Shown in pieces: positions 1 through 8,925 of a stretch of 64,000 nucleotides of DNA. This stretch comes from Nocardioides sp. zg-1308. GTDB taxonomy: Bacteria; Actinomycetota; Actinomycetes; Propionibacteriales; Nocardioidaceae. The notes under the pieces are model-generated. The model was not told the DNA's origin. It saw only the letters and a list, made by a program, of their open reading frames with translations, and did no database searches. The stretch lies in the NCBI RefSeq assembly GCF_013155375.1, contig NZ_JABJQY010000002.1, positions 2,170,001-2,234,000 of the forward strand. The letters are read 5' to 3'. How positions within the stretch are numbered: the stretch's first letter is position 1; each line of letters begins with the position of its first letter. The position numbers and the translations under genes are program-made.

Positions 1-25
1 TGGCCCGGCGCCGCGGCTGACCCGC

Positions 26-1330
26 TCACTGTTGTCGGTAGGGCACTCCGTCCGCCGCGGGCGGCCGGGACCGGCCCACGAGGCCCGCCACCGCGAAGAT
101 GGTGACGAGGTAGGGGAGCATCAGCATGAACTGGCTGGGGACCGGGGAGCCGATCGCCGACAGCACGCCCTGGAGGTTGGACGCGAAGCCGAAGAGCAGC
201 GCGGCCAGGGTGGCCCGGATCGGGTCCCACTTGCCGAAGATGACCGCCGCCAGCGCGATGTAGCCCGCCCCGCCGGTCATCTCGCGGTTGAACTGGGAGA
301 CCGAGACCAGGCTGTAGTAGGCGCCGCCCATGCCGGCGATCAGGCCCGCGAGCAGGATCGTGCGGTAGCGGGTGCGGTTGACCTTGATGCCGACCGTGTC
401 GGCCGCCTTCGGGTGCTCGCCGACGGCACGGACCCGCAGGCCCCAGCGGGTGCGGTAGAGGGCGTACGCCACCAGCGCGACGACGACGTAGAGCACGTAG
501 ACGAGCGGGGTCTGGCGGAACAGGATCGGGCCGATCAGCGGGATGTCGCCGAGGATCGGGATGGGCAGCCGCTGGAAGCGGTCGGGGGAGTTCAGCGTCT
601 CGGCGTTGGGCGTGAGCACCTGGCGGAACATGAAGTTGGTCAGGCCGAGCACGAGCACGTTGAGCACCACGCCGACGATGACCTGGTCGACGAAGTAGGT
701 GATCGCGAACAGGCCGAGGACGAGCGCGACCAGGGCGCCGGCCACCGCGGCGGCGACGAGGCCGGCCCACGGCGAGCCGGTCGTCGAGGCGGCGATCGCG
801 GCGGCGAACGCGCCGAGGAGCAGCTGGCCCTCGATGGCGATGTTGACCACGCCGGCCCGCTCGCCGAGCACGCCACCGAGGGCGCCGAAGACCAGCGGGA
901 TCGCCAGCGCCACGGCGCCGCCCAGCAGGCTCACCACGAGGATGGTGCCGTCGGCGGCGGCCCAGCTGAGGAAGCCGATCATCCACGCGACCGCGAAGGC
1001 GATCGGGATCCACAGCGGCTGCCGCGAGCGCGCCAGCATCCGGCGGAGGGCCTCGGCGGTGAGCGCGAGGCAGACCACCACCATCACCCACGCGGTCGGC
1101 CCGGACGGCACGACGATGTCGGGCAGCTGGACGAAGTCGCTGTCGACGGCGAGCTGGAACGTCGTGCTGCCGGAGTGGCTCGAGCGCAGCAGCACGACGG
1201 CGAGGAGCACCGTCAGCACGCCGAGGATGATCGGCAGCTTGCGGGCGCCGGCACCCCGGGTGGGGGTCACGGCCGTGTCGGGAGCCAGCCCACCGCTCTC
1301 GGGCACGGGCTGCTGGGTCGCGGTGCTCAC
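26..1330 (-). CDS. BMP-type nucleoside ABC transporter, second permease
   Basis: Membrane permease (about 434 aa) of a branched-chain-like (BPD_transp_2) ABC importer, most likely for nucleosides. The GTG start overlaps the stop of the upstream permease by 4 bp (GTGA), which decides the start although the frame stays open much further upstream. Hydrophobic segments begin near residue 30 (PIILGVLTVLLAVVLL) and continue to the end. The family motif GVVNIAIEGQLLLGAFAAA lies near residues 145-165. A less conserved N-terminal extension of roughly 100 residues contains extra hydrophobic segments. It is the last visible gene of the ATPase-permease-permease set, so it should pair with the 421-aa permease as the heterodimeric channel. 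The sugar/nucleoside specificity is inferred from neighbouring cdd, deoA and add. Confidence 0.93.
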   Translation of the reverse strand: MSTATQQPVPESGGLAPDTAVTPTRGAGARKLPIILGVLTVLLAVVLLRSSHSGSTTFQLAVDSDFVQLPDIVVPSGPTAWVMVVVCLALTAEALRRMLARSRQPLWIPIAFAVAWMIGFLSWAAADGTILVVSLLGGAVALAIPLVFGALGGVLGERAGVVNIAIEGQLLLGAFAAAIAASTTGSPWAGLVAAAVAGALVALVLGLFAITYFVDQVIVGVVLNVLVLGLTNFMFRQVLTPNAETLNSPDRFQRLPIPILGDIPLIGPILFRQTPLVYVLYVVVALVAYALYRTRWGLRVRAVGEHPKAADTVGIKVNRTRYRTILLAGLIAGMGGAYYSLVSVSQFNREMTGGAGYIALAAVIFGKWDPIRATLAALLFGFASNLQGVLSAIGSPVPSQFMLMLPYLVTIFAVAGLVGRSRPPAADGVPYRQQ

Positions 1331-2592
1331 TTGGCCTCCTGGGCGGGGAGCCGGAAGATCGCGCGCACCAGCGGGGGTGCGGCGAGGAAGAGGACGATCA
1401 ACGATTGCACGACGAGCACCAGGTCGACCGAGATGTTCTCGGACGTCTGCATGGTGAAGCCGCCGGCCTTGAAGGCGCCGAACAGGATCCCCGCGGCGAG
1501 GATGCCCAGCGGACGGGAGCGGCCGAGCAGCGCCACGGTGATGGCGTCGAAGCCGATCGCCGCGTCGAGGTCGAGGGAGACGCCGCTCGTGACGGTGCCG
1601 AGCACCTGGTTGATGCCCGCCAGGCCCAGCAGCGAGCCGGCGACCATCATCACGACCGTGTAGGTCCGCCCGACGTTGATGCCGGACGCACGCGCGGCGT
1701 GCGGGTTCTCGCCGACGGCGCGCACCCGGTAGCCGAAGGTGGAGCGGTTGAGCACCCACCACACCACGGCGACCGCGACGAGCGCGATCACGAACCCGAG
1801 GTGCAGGTTGAACTGCTCGCCCAGCACGTCCGGCAGGACCGCCGACTGCTTCATCGGCGGCGACTTCGGGTTCACCGAGCCCGGCGTCTTGAGCAGCCAC
1901 TCCTTGGTGAGGGCGTAGAAGAGCAGGTAGTAGGCGACGTAGTTGAGCATGATCGTGACGATCACCTCGTGGGCACCCGTGCGGGCCTTGAGGAGGCCCG
2001 CGATGCCGCCCCACAGTGCGCCGGCGGCCATGCCGACCAGGATCGCGAGCGGCAGGTGGATCGCCGTGGGGAGGTCGAGCTGGAAGCCGACCCAGCCGGC
2101 GGCGCCGCCGGCGACCAGCATCTGGCCGCGGCCGCCGATGTTGAACAAGCCGGCGCGGAACGCCAGCCCCACGCCGAGGCCGCCGAGGACCAGCGGGCCG
2201 GCGAACTTCATGGTCTCGGTGAGCGGGCGCCACTGCTGGGCGGGCTCGGTGAGGTTGTAGTTGAACACGGCGCCGCGGAACATCGCGCTGTAGGCGCCGG
2301 AGATGGCGTCCCACAGGGCGGTGAAGAAGTCGGAGGGTCGGGCGGTGACGTAGCTCGCGGTCTCCCGCACGGTCTCGTCGGTCGCGGCGATCATCACCGA
2401 GCCGACGAAGACGGCGAGGAACACCGCGAGCACCCCGGCCAGTGCGTCGCCGGAGGCGATCTCGCGCAGCAGGGAGCGCGACCGGTCGCCGGAGGTGGCG
2501 GCGGAGTCCTCGGCGGGGTCGACGGGCGCGTCGACGCGGGTGCTGCCGCCGGTGGGCTTCTCGTCGGGCTGCGGCTTGTCGGTGTCGCTCAC
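1327..2592 (-). CDS. BMP-type nucleoside ABC transporter, first permease
   Basis: A 421-aa integral membrane permease of the BPD_transp_2 family. A polar, acidic N-terminal tail of about 40 residues precedes the first membrane helix (AGVLAVFLAVFVGSVMIAA). The diagnostic family motif AGLFNIGGRGQMLVAGGAAG lies near residues 145-165. The gene overlaps the ATPase gene upstream by 4 bp (ATGA) and the second permease downstream by 4 bp (GTGA), indicating translational coupling within one operon. Together with its partner it should form the membrane pore for import of nucleosides delivered by the BMP lipoprotein. Substrate is inferred from family and context. Confidence 0.94.
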   Translation of the reverse strand: MSDTDKPQPDEKPTGGSTRVDAPVDPAEDSAATSGDRSRSLLREIASGDALAGVLAVFLAVFVGSVMIAATDETVRETASYVTARPSDFFTALWDAISGAYSAMFRGAVFNYNLTEPAQQWRPLTETMKFAGPLVLGGLGVGLAFRAGLFNIGGRGQMLVAGGAAGWVGFQLDLPTAIHLPLAILVGMAAGALWGGIAGLLKARTGAHEVIVTIMLNYVAYYLLFYALTKEWLLKTPGSVNPKSPPMKQSAVLPDVLGEQFNLHLGFVIALVAVAVVWWVLNRSTFGYRVRAVGENPHAARASGINVGRTYTVVMMVAGSLLGLAGINQVLGTVTSGVSLDLDAAIGFDAITVALLGRSRPLGILAAGILFGAFKAGGFTMQTSENISVDLVLVVQSLIVLFLAAPPLVRAIFRLPAQEAK

Positions 2593-4112
2593 GCCACCAC
2601 GTCCTTCACGTCCTGGGGGCGTTCGCCGGTCATCATCAGCCCGAGGGTGGTGCGCGGGGTGTCGGCCGGCACGATGCCGACGACGCGACCGCGGTAGAGC
2701 ACCATGATGCGGTCGGCCAGGGCCACCACCTCGTCGAGCTCGGTCGAGACCACCATGACCGGGATGCCGCTGTCGCGGGTCGCGACGATCTGCTTGTGGA
2801 TGAACTCGATGGAGCCGACGTCGACGCCGCGGGTGGGCTGGGCGGCGACGAGCAGGCGCAGGTCGCGCGACAGCTCGCGGGCCACGACGACCTTCTGCTG
2901 GTTGCCGCCGGAGAGGTTGGCGGCCAGCGAGTGGATGTCGCGCGCGCGGACGTCGTACTCCTTGAGCTTCTTCTCGGCGAAGGCGCGGAGCGCGCCGAGG
3001 CGCAGGGAGCCGTTCTTGACGAACGGCGACCTGAAGCTGCGGTTGAGCATGAGGTTCTCGGCGATGGTGAAGCCGGGCACGAGGCCGTCGACCTGTCGGT
3101 CCTCGGGGATGAAGCCGACCCCGGCGTCGAGGATCCGGCGGGTGGAGCGGCCGACGAGCTGCTCGCCGTCGAGCACGACCGAGCCGCTGACGTCGTCCTG
3201 CAGCCCGAGGAGGGCCTCGGTGAGCTCGGTCTGGCCGTTGCCCTGCACGCCGGCCACGGCGAGGACCTCGCCGGCGCGGATGGTGAAGGAGATGCCGTCG
3301 ACCTGGACGTGACCGGCGGCGTCGACGACCCGCAGGTCCTCCACGACGAGCGCCTCGGCCCCGAGCGTCGGCTCGTCCTTGTGGACCACCAGCTCGACGG
3401 GGCGGCCGACCATCATCGAGGCGAGCTCGGCGTTGCTGGCCTTGGGGTCGGCCTCGCCGACCACCTTGCCGTGGCGGATCACGGTGATCCGGTCGGCGAC
3501 CTCGCGCACCTCGCGCAGCTTGTGGGTGATGAAGACGATGGCCTTCCCGGCCTCCTTGAGCTGGCGCATGATGTCCATCAGCTCGTCGGTCTCCTGCGGC
3601 GTGAGCACCGCGGTGGGCTCGTCGAAGACGAGCAGCTCGGCGTCGCGGGAGAGCGCCTTGATGATCTCGACCCGCTGCTGCACGCCGACCGGGAGGTCCT
3701 CGACGAGCGCGTCGGCCTTCACGTGGAAGCCGAAGCGCTCGGAGATCTCGGTGACGCGGTCACGGGCCGCGTCGAGGTCGAGGGTGCCGGCGAAGCCGGT
3801 GGACTCGTTGCCGAGCATCACGTTCTCGGCGACGGTGAAGACCGGGATGAGCATGAAGTGCTGGTGCACCATGCCGATGCCCGCGGCCATCGCGTCGCCG
3901 GGGCCGGTGAAGTGCTGCACCTCGCCGTCGAGCTCGATCTCGCCCTCGTCGGCCCGGTAGAGGCCGTAGAGCACGTTCATCAGCGTCGACTTGCCCGCGC
4001 CGTTCTCGCCGAGCAGGCAGTGGATCTCACCGGGCTCGACCGTGAGGGAGATCGAGTCGTTGGCCACCACGCTGCCGAAGCGCTTGGTGATGCCTCGCAG
4101 GACGAGTCTCAT
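2589..4112 (-). CDS. BMP-type nucleoside ABC transporter, ATP-binding protein (duplicated ABC domain)
   Basis: A 507-aa ATPase with two ABC cassettes in one chain, as in the RbsA/YufO family. The N-terminal cassette is complete: Walker A GENGAGKSTLMN near residue 35, signature-like LPVGVQQRVE, and Walker B LLVFDEPTAVL. The C-terminal cassette has a degenerate Walker A (GVQGNGQTEL, no lysine) but a good signature LSGGNQQKVV, the usual asymmetry of this family. It energises the two permeases encoded directly downstream. Upstream of the ATG the minus strand reads TAGGAT about 8 nt before the start, and a terminator separates it from the binding-protein gene, so it probably has its own promoter. 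Confidence 0.95.
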   Translation of the reverse strand: MRLVLRGITKRFGSVVANDSISLTVEPGEIHCLLGENGAGKSTLMNVLYGLYRADEGEIELDGEVQHFTGPGDAMAAGIGMVHQHFMLIPVFTVAENVMLGNESTGFAGTLDLDAARDRVTEISERFGFHVKADALVEDLPVGVQQRVEIIKALSRDAELLVFDEPTAVLTPQETDELMDIMRQLKEAGKAIVFITHKLREVREVADRITVIRHGKVVGEADPKASNAELASMMVGRPVELVVHKDEPTLGAEALVVEDLRVVDAAGHVQVDGISFTIRAGEVLAVAGVQGNGQTELTEALLGLQDDVSGSVVLDGEQLVGRSTRRILDAGVGFIPEDRQVDGLVPGFTIAENLMLNRSFRSPFVKNGSLRLGALRAFAEKKLKEYDVRARDIHSLAANLSGGNQQKVVVARELSRDLRLLVAAQPTRGVDVGSIEFIHKQIVATRDSGIPVMVVSTELDEVVALADRIMVLYRGRVVGIVPADTPRTTLGLMMTGERPQDVKDVVA

Positions 4113-4148
4113 GGCATCGCATCCTAGGGGTCGGATCTTGGCAAAAGA

Positions 4149-4180
4149 GAGGGAGGCCGACGGGTCCGTCGGCCTCCCTC
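4149..4180 (-). terminator. Rho-independent terminator after the BMP lipoprotein gene
   Basis: A perfect 13-bp stem (GAGGGAGGCCGAC at 4149-4161 against GTCGGCCTCCCTC at 4168-4180) with a 6-nt loop. On the minus strand it is followed by TCTCTTTTGCC, a usable T-tract. It lies between the binding-protein stop (4200) and the ATPase start (4112), so the abundant lipoprotein and the membrane complex can be expressed at different levels. Confidence 0.85.
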
Positions 4181-4199
4181 CGATGTGGAGCGCGGGTGA

Positions 4200-5318
4200 T
4201 CAGCCCAGGTAGGAGTTCACCTTGATCGAGCCGTCGATGATGCCGGCCTTGACGGTCTCGAGCTCGTCGGCCAGCTCGGGGTTGACTTTGTCCTCGAAGT
4301 TGTGGAACGGGGCGATGCCGACGCCGTCGTTCTCGAGGGTGCCCACGTAGGGCTCGAAGTCGAACTCGTCGTTGCCCGCGGCCAGGACGGCCTCGTAGGT
4401 CGAGACCTTCATGCCCTTGAGGATCGAGGTCATGACGTAGTCCTGCGTGTCGGGGTCGGTCTCGAACAGGTCGGCGTCCACGCCGATCATGGCGACGTCG
4501 TTGCCGGAGTCCTCGATCGCGGTGATCGCGCCCTGGTAGATCGGGCCACCGACGGGGAGGACCACGTCGACGTCCTGGTCGAGGATCTGCTTGGCGGTGC
4601 TGGTCGCGGCCTCGTTGGCCTCGAAGCCCCCGGTGAAGGAGCCGTCCTTGCCGTCCCAGCCGACGACCTCGACGTCCTTGCCCTTCTCCTCGGCGTAGTA
4701 CTCCGCGCCCTGCTTGAAGCCGTCCATGAAGATGGTGACGGTCGGGAAGGGCAGGCCGCCGAAGGTGCCGACCTTGCCGGTCTTGGTGTAGTCGGCAGCG
4801 GCGTAGCCGGCGAGGAACGCGGCCTCGGCCGTGTTGTAGAGCAGCGGCTTGATGTTGGGCTCGTCGGCCTTGCCGTCGAACGTCTCGCCGTCGTCGCCGC
4901 CGTCGGCGGAGTCGTCGATCAGGACGTACTCGATGTCGGGGTTGGCCGCGGCCGACTCCTTGGTCGCGGCGGCCAGGGCGAAGCCGACGGTCACGATGAC
5001 GTCGCAGCCCTCGCCGACCAGGCTCTCCAGGTTGGGGGCATAGTCGTTCTCGCTGTTGGACTCGACCGGCTTCAGCTCCACGCCGAGCTCGTCGGCGGCC
5101 TGCTTGGCGCCCTCGTAGCCGAGCTGGTTGAACGACTTGTCGTCGAACCCGCCGGCGTCGGACACGATGCAGGGCAGGAAGTCGCTGGCGGCGGGCTCGC
5201 TCCCGCTCCCGCTCCCGCCGTTCGTCTCCTCCGCGGGTGCGTCGCCGCACGCAGCCAGGGTCGCGGCCGCGAGCAGGGCCACGAGGCCGCTCGAGACGAC
5301 CTTCCTCGTCTTCAACAC
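4200..5318 (-). CDS. BMP family nucleoside-binding lipoprotein
   Basis: Substrate-binding component of the neighbouring ABC importer (BMP/Med/PnrA family, about 372 aa), anchored outside the cytoplasmic membrane. The N-terminus has a basic region, a hydrophobic stretch and a lipobox (LAAC) at about residues 20-23, followed by a Gly/Ser/Glu-rich linker. BMP features include the GFDDKSFNQLGYEGA stretch and late SILKGMKVSTYEAV. A strong ribosome site GGAGG at 5324-5328 lies 5 nt before a GTG (5318) and 8 nt before a TTG (5315), so the start is one of these two. The nucleoside ligand is inferred from family members such as PnrA and from adjacent cdd/deoA. Confidence 0.93.
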   Translation of the reverse strand: MLKTRKVVSSGLVALLAAATLAACGDAPAEETNGGSGSGSEPAASDFLPCIVSDAGGFDDKSFNQLGYEGAKQAADELGVELKPVESNSENDYAPNLESLVGEGCDVIVTVGFALAAATKESAAANPDIEYVLIDDSADGGDDGETFDGKADEPNIKPLLYNTAEAAFLAGYAAADYTKTGKVGTFGGLPFPTVTIFMDGFKQGAEYYAEEKGKDVEVVGWDGKDGSFTGGFEANEAATSTAKQILDQDVDVVLPVGGPIYQGAITAIEDSGNDVAMIGVDADLFETDPDTQDYVMTSILKGMKVSTYEAVLAAGNDEFDFEPYVGTLENDGVGIAPFHNFEDKVNPELADELETVKAGIIDGSIKVNSYLG

Positions 5319-5491
5319 AAATGCCTCCAAAATCGTGCACCCCGGGGTTGGGGCCAGCGTTCGGCGTCATGATGCCTGCCACGGCTCGCTGCGTCACGGG
5401 GTTGCGGTGTTCCGAAATGCGTTTGAGACCTAAAACCCGCCGGAGGACTTTCGGCGGAAGATGCCGAAGACCGGCGGTTCGCCGTATGCGC

Positions 5492-5497
5492 CATAGT
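5492..5497 (+). promoter_or_regulatory. Candidate leaderless -10 element of cdd
   Basis: CATAGT lies exactly 6 nt before the GTG start of cdd, placing the expected transcription start at the start codon. No Shine-Dalgarno sequence is evident. The rest of the divergent bmpA-cdd interval (5319-5503) holds an imperfect dyad CCGCCG...CGGCGG at about 5439-5459 but no further feature I can support. Confidence 0.55.
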
Positions 5498-5503
5498 GGC
5501 CGC

Positions 5504-5923
5504 GTGGAACAGAGGGACTGGGACGAGCTCAAGCAGGCCGCCGTCGAGGTGATGGGCCGCGCCTACGCGCCCTACTCGCACTACCCCGTCGGGGCCGCGG
5601 CGCGGGTCGACGACGGACGCACGGTGGTCGGCTGCAACGTGGAGAACGCGGCGTACGGCGTCGTGCTGTGCGCCGAGTGCGGGCTGGTGTCCCAGCTGCA
5701 CGCCAGCGGGGGCGGGCGGCTCACCCACTTCGTGTGCGTCAACGGCGACGGCGAGGTGATCATGCCGTGCGGGCGCTGCCGCCAGCTGCTCTTCGAGCAC
5801 GGCGGGCGCGACCTGCTGCTGTGGACCGTCTCCGGGGTCAAGCCGATGAGCGAGGTGCTGCCCGACGCCTTCGGGCCCGACGACCTGGCCCGGGTGGCCA
5901 CCGACGAGGCAGGACGGTCCTGA
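5504..5923 (+). CDS. cdd: Cytidine deaminase
   Basis: A 139-aa zinc-dependent deaminase converting cytidine and deoxycytidine to uridine and deoxyuridine in pyrimidine salvage. The N-terminus carries AYAPYSHYPVGAA, the NVENAAYG motif and the zinc/catalytic CAE motif (VLCAECG, catalytic Glu). The second zinc pair lies in MPCGRCRQLL. Size fits the small tetrameric type. The chosen GTG starts right before the conserved domain and 6 nt after a CATAGT box. The stop codon shares one base with the deoA ATG (TGATG), so the two are coupled. Confidence 0.97.
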   Translation: MEQRDWDELKQAAVEVMGRAYAPYSHYPVGAAARVDDGRTVVGCNVENAAYGVVLCAECGLVSQLHASGGGRLTHFVCVNGDGEVIMPCGRCRQLLFEHGGRDLLLWTVSGVKPMSEVLPDAFGPDDLARVATDEAGRS

Positions 5924-7218
5924 TGCCCGCACACGACGCCGTCGAGGTGATCCTCGCCAAGCGCGACAAGCACGAGCTCACCGACAGCCAGATCGACTGG
6001 GTGATCGACGCCTACACCCGCGGCGAGGTGGCCGACGAGCAGATGTCGGCGCTCGCCATGGCGATCCTGCTCAACGGCATGAATCGCACCGAGATCTCCC
6101 GCTGGACCGCGGCGATGATCGCGTCGGGGGAGCGGATGGACTTCTCCACGCTGTCGCGGCCCACCGCCGACAAGCACTCCACCGGCGGCGTCGGCGACAA
6201 GATCACCCTCCCGCTGGCCCCGCTCGTCGCGGCGTGCGGCGTGGCCGTGCCGCAGCTGTCGGGCCGCGGCCTCGGCCACACCGGCGGCACCCTCGACAAG
6301 CTCGAGTCCATCCCGGGCTGGCGCGCGGACCTCGGCAACGAGGAGATGGTCGCGATCCTCGAGGAGGTCGGCGCGGTCATCTGCGCGGCGGGCGAGGGCC
6401 TCGCCCCCGCCGACAAGAAGCTCTACGCCCTGCGCGACGTGACCGGCACGGTGGAGGCGATCCCGCTCATCGCCAGCTCGATCATGAGCAAGAAGATCGC
6501 GGAGGGCACCGGCGCGCTCGTGCTCGACGTCAAGGTCGGCAGCGGCGCCTTCATGAAGGACGTCGACAGCGCGCGCGAGCTCGCCGAGACCATGGTCGGC
6601 CTCGGCACGGACGCCGGCGTGCACACGGTCGCGCTCCTCACCGACATGGCGACCCCCCTCGGCCTGACCGCCGGCAACGCGATCGAGGTCGCCGAGTCGG
6701 TCGAGGTGCTCGCCGGTGGCGGCCCCGCCGACGTGGTGGAGCTGACCCTGGCGCTGGCCCGCGAGATGCTCGCGGGCGCCGGGCGCGGTGACGTGGACCC
6801 CGCGGACAAGCTGGCCGACGGGTCGGCGATGGACGCCTGGAAGGCGATGATCCGGGCGCAGGGCGGCGACCCCGACGCGGCCCTGCCCGAGGCGCGGGAG
6901 TCGCACGTCGTCACCGCCCCGAGCAGCGGCACGCTGACCCGGCTCGACGCGATGGCGGTCGGGATGGCCGCGTGGCGCCTCGGTGCGGGCCGGGCCCGCA
7001 AGGAGGACCCGGTGCAGGCCGGCGCCGGCGTCGTGTGGCACGCCCGGCCGGGTGACGAGGTCACGGAGGGCGAGCCGCTGTTCACACTGCTCAGCGACGA
7101 GCCGGCGCGCTTCGAGCGTGCCCTCGCCTCGCTCGAGGGCGGCTACGACATCGGCTCGGGCGGCGACGGGGCGGACCGGGCGACCCCGAGCGACATCGTG
7201 CTGGAGCGCATCGGCTGA
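5923..7218 (+). CDS. deoA: Thymidine (pyrimidine-nucleoside) phosphorylase
   Basis: A 431-aa phosphorylase that cleaves thymidine or deoxyuridine to base plus deoxyribose-1-phosphate. The family signature SGRGLGHTGGTLDKLES is present near residue 113, preceded by the phosphate-loop segment KHSTGGVGDK near residue 84. The C-terminal alpha/beta domain contains AGAGVVWHARPGDEV. The ATG overlaps the cdd stop by one base, making a cdd-deoA unit. Its product feeds the mutase/DeoC route encoded elsewhere in this window. Confidence 0.97.
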   Translation: MPAHDAVEVILAKRDKHELTDSQIDWVIDAYTRGEVADEQMSALAMAILLNGMNRTEISRWTAAMIASGERMDFSTLSRPTADKHSTGGVGDKITLPLAPLVAACGVAVPQLSGRGLGHTGGTLDKLESIPGWRADLGNEEMVAILEEVGAVICAAGEGLAPADKKLYALRDVTGTVEAIPLIASSIMSKKIAEGTGALVLDVKVGSGAFMKDVDSARELAETMVGLGTDAGVHTVALLTDMATPLGLTAGNAIEVAESVEVLAGGGPADVVELTLALAREMLAGAGRGDVDPADKLADGSAMDAWKAMIRAQGGDPDAALPEARESHVVTAPSSGTLTRLDAMAVGMAAWRLGAGRARKEDPVQAGAGVVWHARPGDEVTEGEPLFTLLSDEPARFERALASLEGGYDIGSGGDGADRATPSDIVLERIG

Positions 7219-7314
7219 GGCCGTCCCCAACTCTGACGATGACCCGTCGGTAGCACCCGTTCGCCGCGGTTCTGTTCCTAGCGTTCCTTTACTTTAGGGA
7301 TCCGGGGAGAGCCC

Positions 7315-8907
7315 ATGCAGAACAACGACGAGCGCGGGTCGGGCCGCGCCAGGATGATGTCCACCGCGGTGCTGGCGACGGTGGTGATGGTGACGGGGCT
7401 GGTCGTCGGTGCGGGCGCGACCTGGCTCGCGATGGCCAGGCCGGGCAGCGAGGCCGCGGCGCCGGGCTGCGACCGGTTCCGCACCGTCGACGTGGCCGTG
7501 GCGCCCGCCATCTACGGCGTCGTCGTCACGGCCCTCGAGGAGGCCACGCCGGCCTGCACGTCCGTCGAGCCCGCCATGCGCTCGGGCATCGACGTCGCCC
7601 AGGGCGTGTCCATGGGAGGGGCGCTCCCGGACATCTGGATCCCGGAGGCCCGCTACCTCACCACCGCGGCCCACCTCGGTCCCGCCGCCCGGCCCGAGCT
7701 GCGGCTCGGGGCGAGCCTCGCCACGACGCCGGTCCTGCTGGTCGGCGGCAACCAGGCGCGCCGGTTCGGCTCCTGGGGCGACGCCGAGGCCTCCAAGCTG
7801 GTGTCCGTCCCCGACCCGGCCTCGTCCGTGTCCGGCGCGCTCGCCGTCACGGCCCCCGAGGCCGAGGCCCGCGCCGTGGGCCGCAGCCGCGTCGACGCCC
7901 GCGAGATGCTGGTCCCCTTCGCGCAGGCCTACGGCGCCCGCCGGGTGCGCGGTGCCGACGACACCGTCCGGCCCGCGATGTTCGCCCGCCGGTCGCCCCG
8001 GCTCGTCGTCACCACCGAGCAGGAGCTCACCGGCGTTCCCGACCGCGACGACCTGCGCGACCTGACCCCGGGCGTCGGCTCGCCCGCGCTCGACTTCCCG
8101 CTCACGGTGCGACGCGACGCCGCACCCGGCGCCCGGGCGCTCGCCCGTGCGCTCCGCGCCCACCTCGCCACCGAGGAGGGACGCCGCCTGGTGGCCGCCG
8201 AGGGGCTGCGCGCGCCGGGCGCGGCGGGCAAGGTCCTGCCGACGCCGTCGGGGGAGGCCATCTCCCGGGCGGTGCGGTCGTGGGGCCTGTTCAGCGTGCC
8301 CTCCTCCATGCTGGCCGTCGTCGACGCCTCCGGCTCGATGGACGCCGACGCTGGCACCGGGTCGCGCATGGACCTGCTGGCCGACGCCTCCCGGATCGGG
8401 CTCTCGTTCCTCCCCGACCACGCCCGGGTCGGGCTCTGGGTGTTCTCCATCGACCAGGGCGGGCCCGGGCAGGACTGGCGCGAGCTCGAGCCGATGCGCC
8501 GGCTCGACGACCTGCGCTTCGGCCGCACCCAGCGCTACGCCCTGCGCGAGCGCGCCGACCAGATGTCGGCCCTGACCGATGGCGGCACGGGGCTCTACGA
8601 CACCGCGCTAGCCGCCTACCGGGAGGCGGTGCGCCGCTACCGCCCGCACTACTCCAACGCGGTGGTCCTCATGACCGACGGCCGCAACGAGGACCCGGGC
8701 TCGATCGAGCTCGAGCCGCTGCTGCAGCGGCTCGAGGAGCTGCGCGACCCCGAGCGGCCGGTGCGGATGGTCGGCATCGCGATCAGCGGCGACGCCGACC
8801 TCGCGGCCCTGCGCCGGATGGCGCAGGTGACCGGTGGCGAGGCCTACCTCGCCGCCGAGCCCGAGGACGTGCTGGAGGTGTTCGCCCAGGCGGTGCTGTC
8901 GCGGTGA
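7315..8907 (+). CDS. Membrane-anchored solute-binding/von Willebrand factor A fusion protein
   Basis: A 530-aa predicted extracytoplasmic protein of unknown function. An N-terminal membrane helix (about residues 14-38) is followed by a periplasmic-binding-protein-like region (about 45-325, with DIWIPEARYLT and LVVTTEQELTG) and then a vWA domain (about 330-530). The vWA metal site is intact: DASGSM (Asp at about 337), the Thr in GGTGLYDT and the Asp in LMTDG. A GGGGAGA ribosome site precedes the ATG. It is a paralogue of the 555-aa protein at 12880, with the same domain order and the shared junction SVPSS(M/I)LAVVD. It is not linked to an ABC permease, so a transport role is not assumed. Confidence 0.88.
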   Translation: MQNNDERGSGRARMMSTAVLATVVMVTGLVVGAGATWLAMARPGSEAAAPGCDRFRTVDVAVAPAIYGVVVTALEEATPACTSVEPAMRSGIDVAQGVSMGGALPDIWIPEARYLTTAAHLGPAARPELRLGASLATTPVLLVGGNQARRFGSWGDAEASKLVSVPDPASSVSGALAVTAPEAEARAVGRSRVDAREMLVPFAQAYGARRVRGADDTVRPAMFARRSPRLVVTTEQELTGVPDRDDLRDLTPGVGSPALDFPLTVRRDAAPGARALARALRAHLATEEGRRLVAAEGLRAPGAAGKVLPTPSGEAISRAVRSWGLFSVPSSMLAVVDASGSMDADAGTGSRMDLLADASRIGLSFLPDHARVGLWVFSIDQGGPGQDWRELEPMRRLDDLRFGRTQRYALRERADQMSALTDGGTGLYDTALAAYREAVRRYRPHYSNAVVLMTDGRNEDPGSIELEPLLQRLEELRDPERPVRMVGIAISGDADLAALRRMAQVTGGEAYLAAEPEDVLEVFAQAVLSR

Positions 8908-8925
8908 GCCCGCGGCCCGGCCGCC

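Noticed and set aside
26..2314. A single 762-codon reading for the two permeases
   Set aside because: Only its last 434 codons are real; the rest is a shadow of the first permease, which has its own start, domain and GTGA junction.
5439..5459. CCGCCG...CGGCGG hairpin with following T-rich minus-strand bases as a terminator
   Set aside because: It lies in a divergent promoter region with no gene ending there, and the stem is short with a 9-nt loop.
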